Below are positions 63,412 through 64,000 of a stretch of DNA of 64,000 nucleotides, in pieces. Each line of letters starts with the position of its first letter. The stretch's first letter is position 1. The notes below the pieces were generated by a model. It did not search any database. It was not told where the DNA came from and saw nothing but the letters and a program-made list of their open reading frames with translations. Position numbers and translations under genes: made by a program. Where the stretch lies: positions 2,579,001-2,643,000 of the forward strand of contig NZ_BNBE01000001.1 in the NCBI RefSeq assembly GCF_014654895.1. The letters run 5' to 3'. The stretch comes from Streptomyces filamentosus. GTDB taxonomy: Bacteria; Actinomycetota; Actinomycetes; Streptomycetales; Streptomycetaceae.

Positions 63412-64000
63412 CTATTTGGCGAGAAAAGTCGGACGGCCTGCCGGTGCCTCTCCGGAACCGGCCCGGCCGAGGAGCAGATCGGTCTCCCGCTCCTGCTCCA
63501 GCATCCGGCGCAGTGGCCCGTCCGCGGCGGCGAGCTCGGCGTACGGGCCGCGCTGCACCGTCCGCCCGCCGTCGAGGACCACCACCTCGTCGACCGCGTC
63601 GAGTCCGCGCAGCCGGTGGGTGATGAGCACGGTGGTGCGGCCCTCGGTGGCGCGCATCAGGTCCTCGGTGAGGGCGTCGGCGGTGGCCAGGTCCAGGTGC
63701 TCGGCCGGCTCGTCGAGGACGAGGACCGGGAAGTCCGCGAGGAGCGCGCGGGCCAGCGCGAGCCGCTGCCGCTGGCCGCCGGAGAGCTTCGAACCGTGCT
63801 CGCCCACCAGGGTGTCGAGCCCCTCGGGCAGGCCGTCCACCCAGTCGAGGAGCCGCGCCCGGCGCAGCGCCTCCCGCAGCGCCCCGTCGTCCGCGTCCGG
63901 ACGGGCGAGCCGCAGGTTCTCCCGTACGGAACTGTCGAAGAGGTGCGCGTCCTGCGCGCACAGTCCGACGAGGCGGCGCACGTCGTCGCCGTCGAGCTCC
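63412..64000 (-). CDS. cydCD: CydCD-type ABC transporter, 3' part (truncated by window)
   Basis: The last 196 or so codons of an ABC exporter, cut at its 5' side by the window edge. It keeps the Q-loop (GLCAQDAHLFDSSVRENL), signature KLSGGQRQRLALARAL, Walker B VLVLDEPAEHLD and the His switch ITHRL. The CAQDAHLFD-SSVREN wording is that of the CydC half of actinobacterial CydD-CydC fusions, which export cysteine/glutathione for cytochrome bd assembly. A Pro/Arg-rich tail follows the last helix. The identity as a fusion cannot be seen here, only inferred. Confidence 0.85.
   Translation of the reverse strand, partial: ELDGDDVRRLVGLCAQDAHLFDSSVRENLRLARPDADDGALREALRRARLLDWVDGLPEGLDTLVGEHGSKLSGGQRQRLALARALLADFPVLVLDEPAEHLDLATADALTEDLMRATEGRTTVLITHRLRGLDAVDEVVVLDGGRTVQRGPYAELAAADGPLRRMLEQERETDLLLGRAGSGEAPAGRPTFLAK

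Overview
The window reads as Streptomyces chromosome. It is very GC-rich with strong third-position bias, has GTG and TTG starts, many 4-bp stop/start overlaps, a pSAM2-type integrative element, and housekeeping genes (pheA, serS, lpd, cydCD). No computation or database search was possible. Family names come from motifs read in the translations and from recalled knowledge.

Layout. (1) 1-4506 is the right end of an actinomycete integrative and conjugative element (AICE): four small Spd-type transfer genes, a RepSA-like initiator, xis and int. It is inserted in the 3' end of tRNA-Arg(ACG); the left part, where a tra gene is expected, lies outside. (2) 4.5-10 kb: tRNA-Arg, tRNA-Ser(GCT), a subtilisin-inhibitor-like protein and a 1,303-residue PAS protein with a decayed histidine-kinase core. 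(3) 10-17.5 kb, minus strand: acyl-CoA ligase, a sigma factor, and a five-gene operon matching the mycobacterial igr locus (Ltp2, ChsH1, FadE28, ChsH2, FadE29 types). (4) 17.5-32.7 kb: a small Asn/Gly-rich secreted protein, an unknown zinc-type protein, tRNA-Ser(TGA), an MHYT protein, an HtrA-like protease, a phosphodiesterase, two SpoIIAB-like ATP-binding proteins, a SEC-C/DUF5926 protein, a prim-pol-like protein divergent from a SpoIIE-type phosphatase, and aminopeptidase P.

(5) 32.8-39.2 kb: extracytoplasmic copper-trafficking cluster (membrane protein, YcnI, Sco1, PCuAC, CopC-CopD fusion, Tat-exported DyP peroxidase). (6) 39.4-42.9 kb: pheA, a spacer rich in DnaA-box-like 9-mers, serS and a HAD phosphatase. 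(7) 43-51 kb: rhomboid-like protein, lpd, a FadR-type regulator with an MFS transporter, and two ABC-2 exporter pairs. (8) 51-55.6 kb: M24 peptidase, an EphD-like epoxide hydrolase/SDR fusion, a MerR regulator, a second group of DnaA-box-like sites and kptA. (9) 55.7-64 kb: unknown proteins, a luciferase-like oxidoreductase, a MarR regulator divergent from a membrane gene over a perfect inverted repeat, a small gene frameshifted by a 22-bp tandem duplication, a second HAD phosphatase, a GAF-GAF kinase and the 3' part of cydCD.

Best leads for follow-up: the igr-like operon in a non-mycobacterial host, the two DnaA-box groups, the PAS pseudokinase, the phosphatase lacking a metal-site Asp, and the DevS-like kinase beside cydCD.
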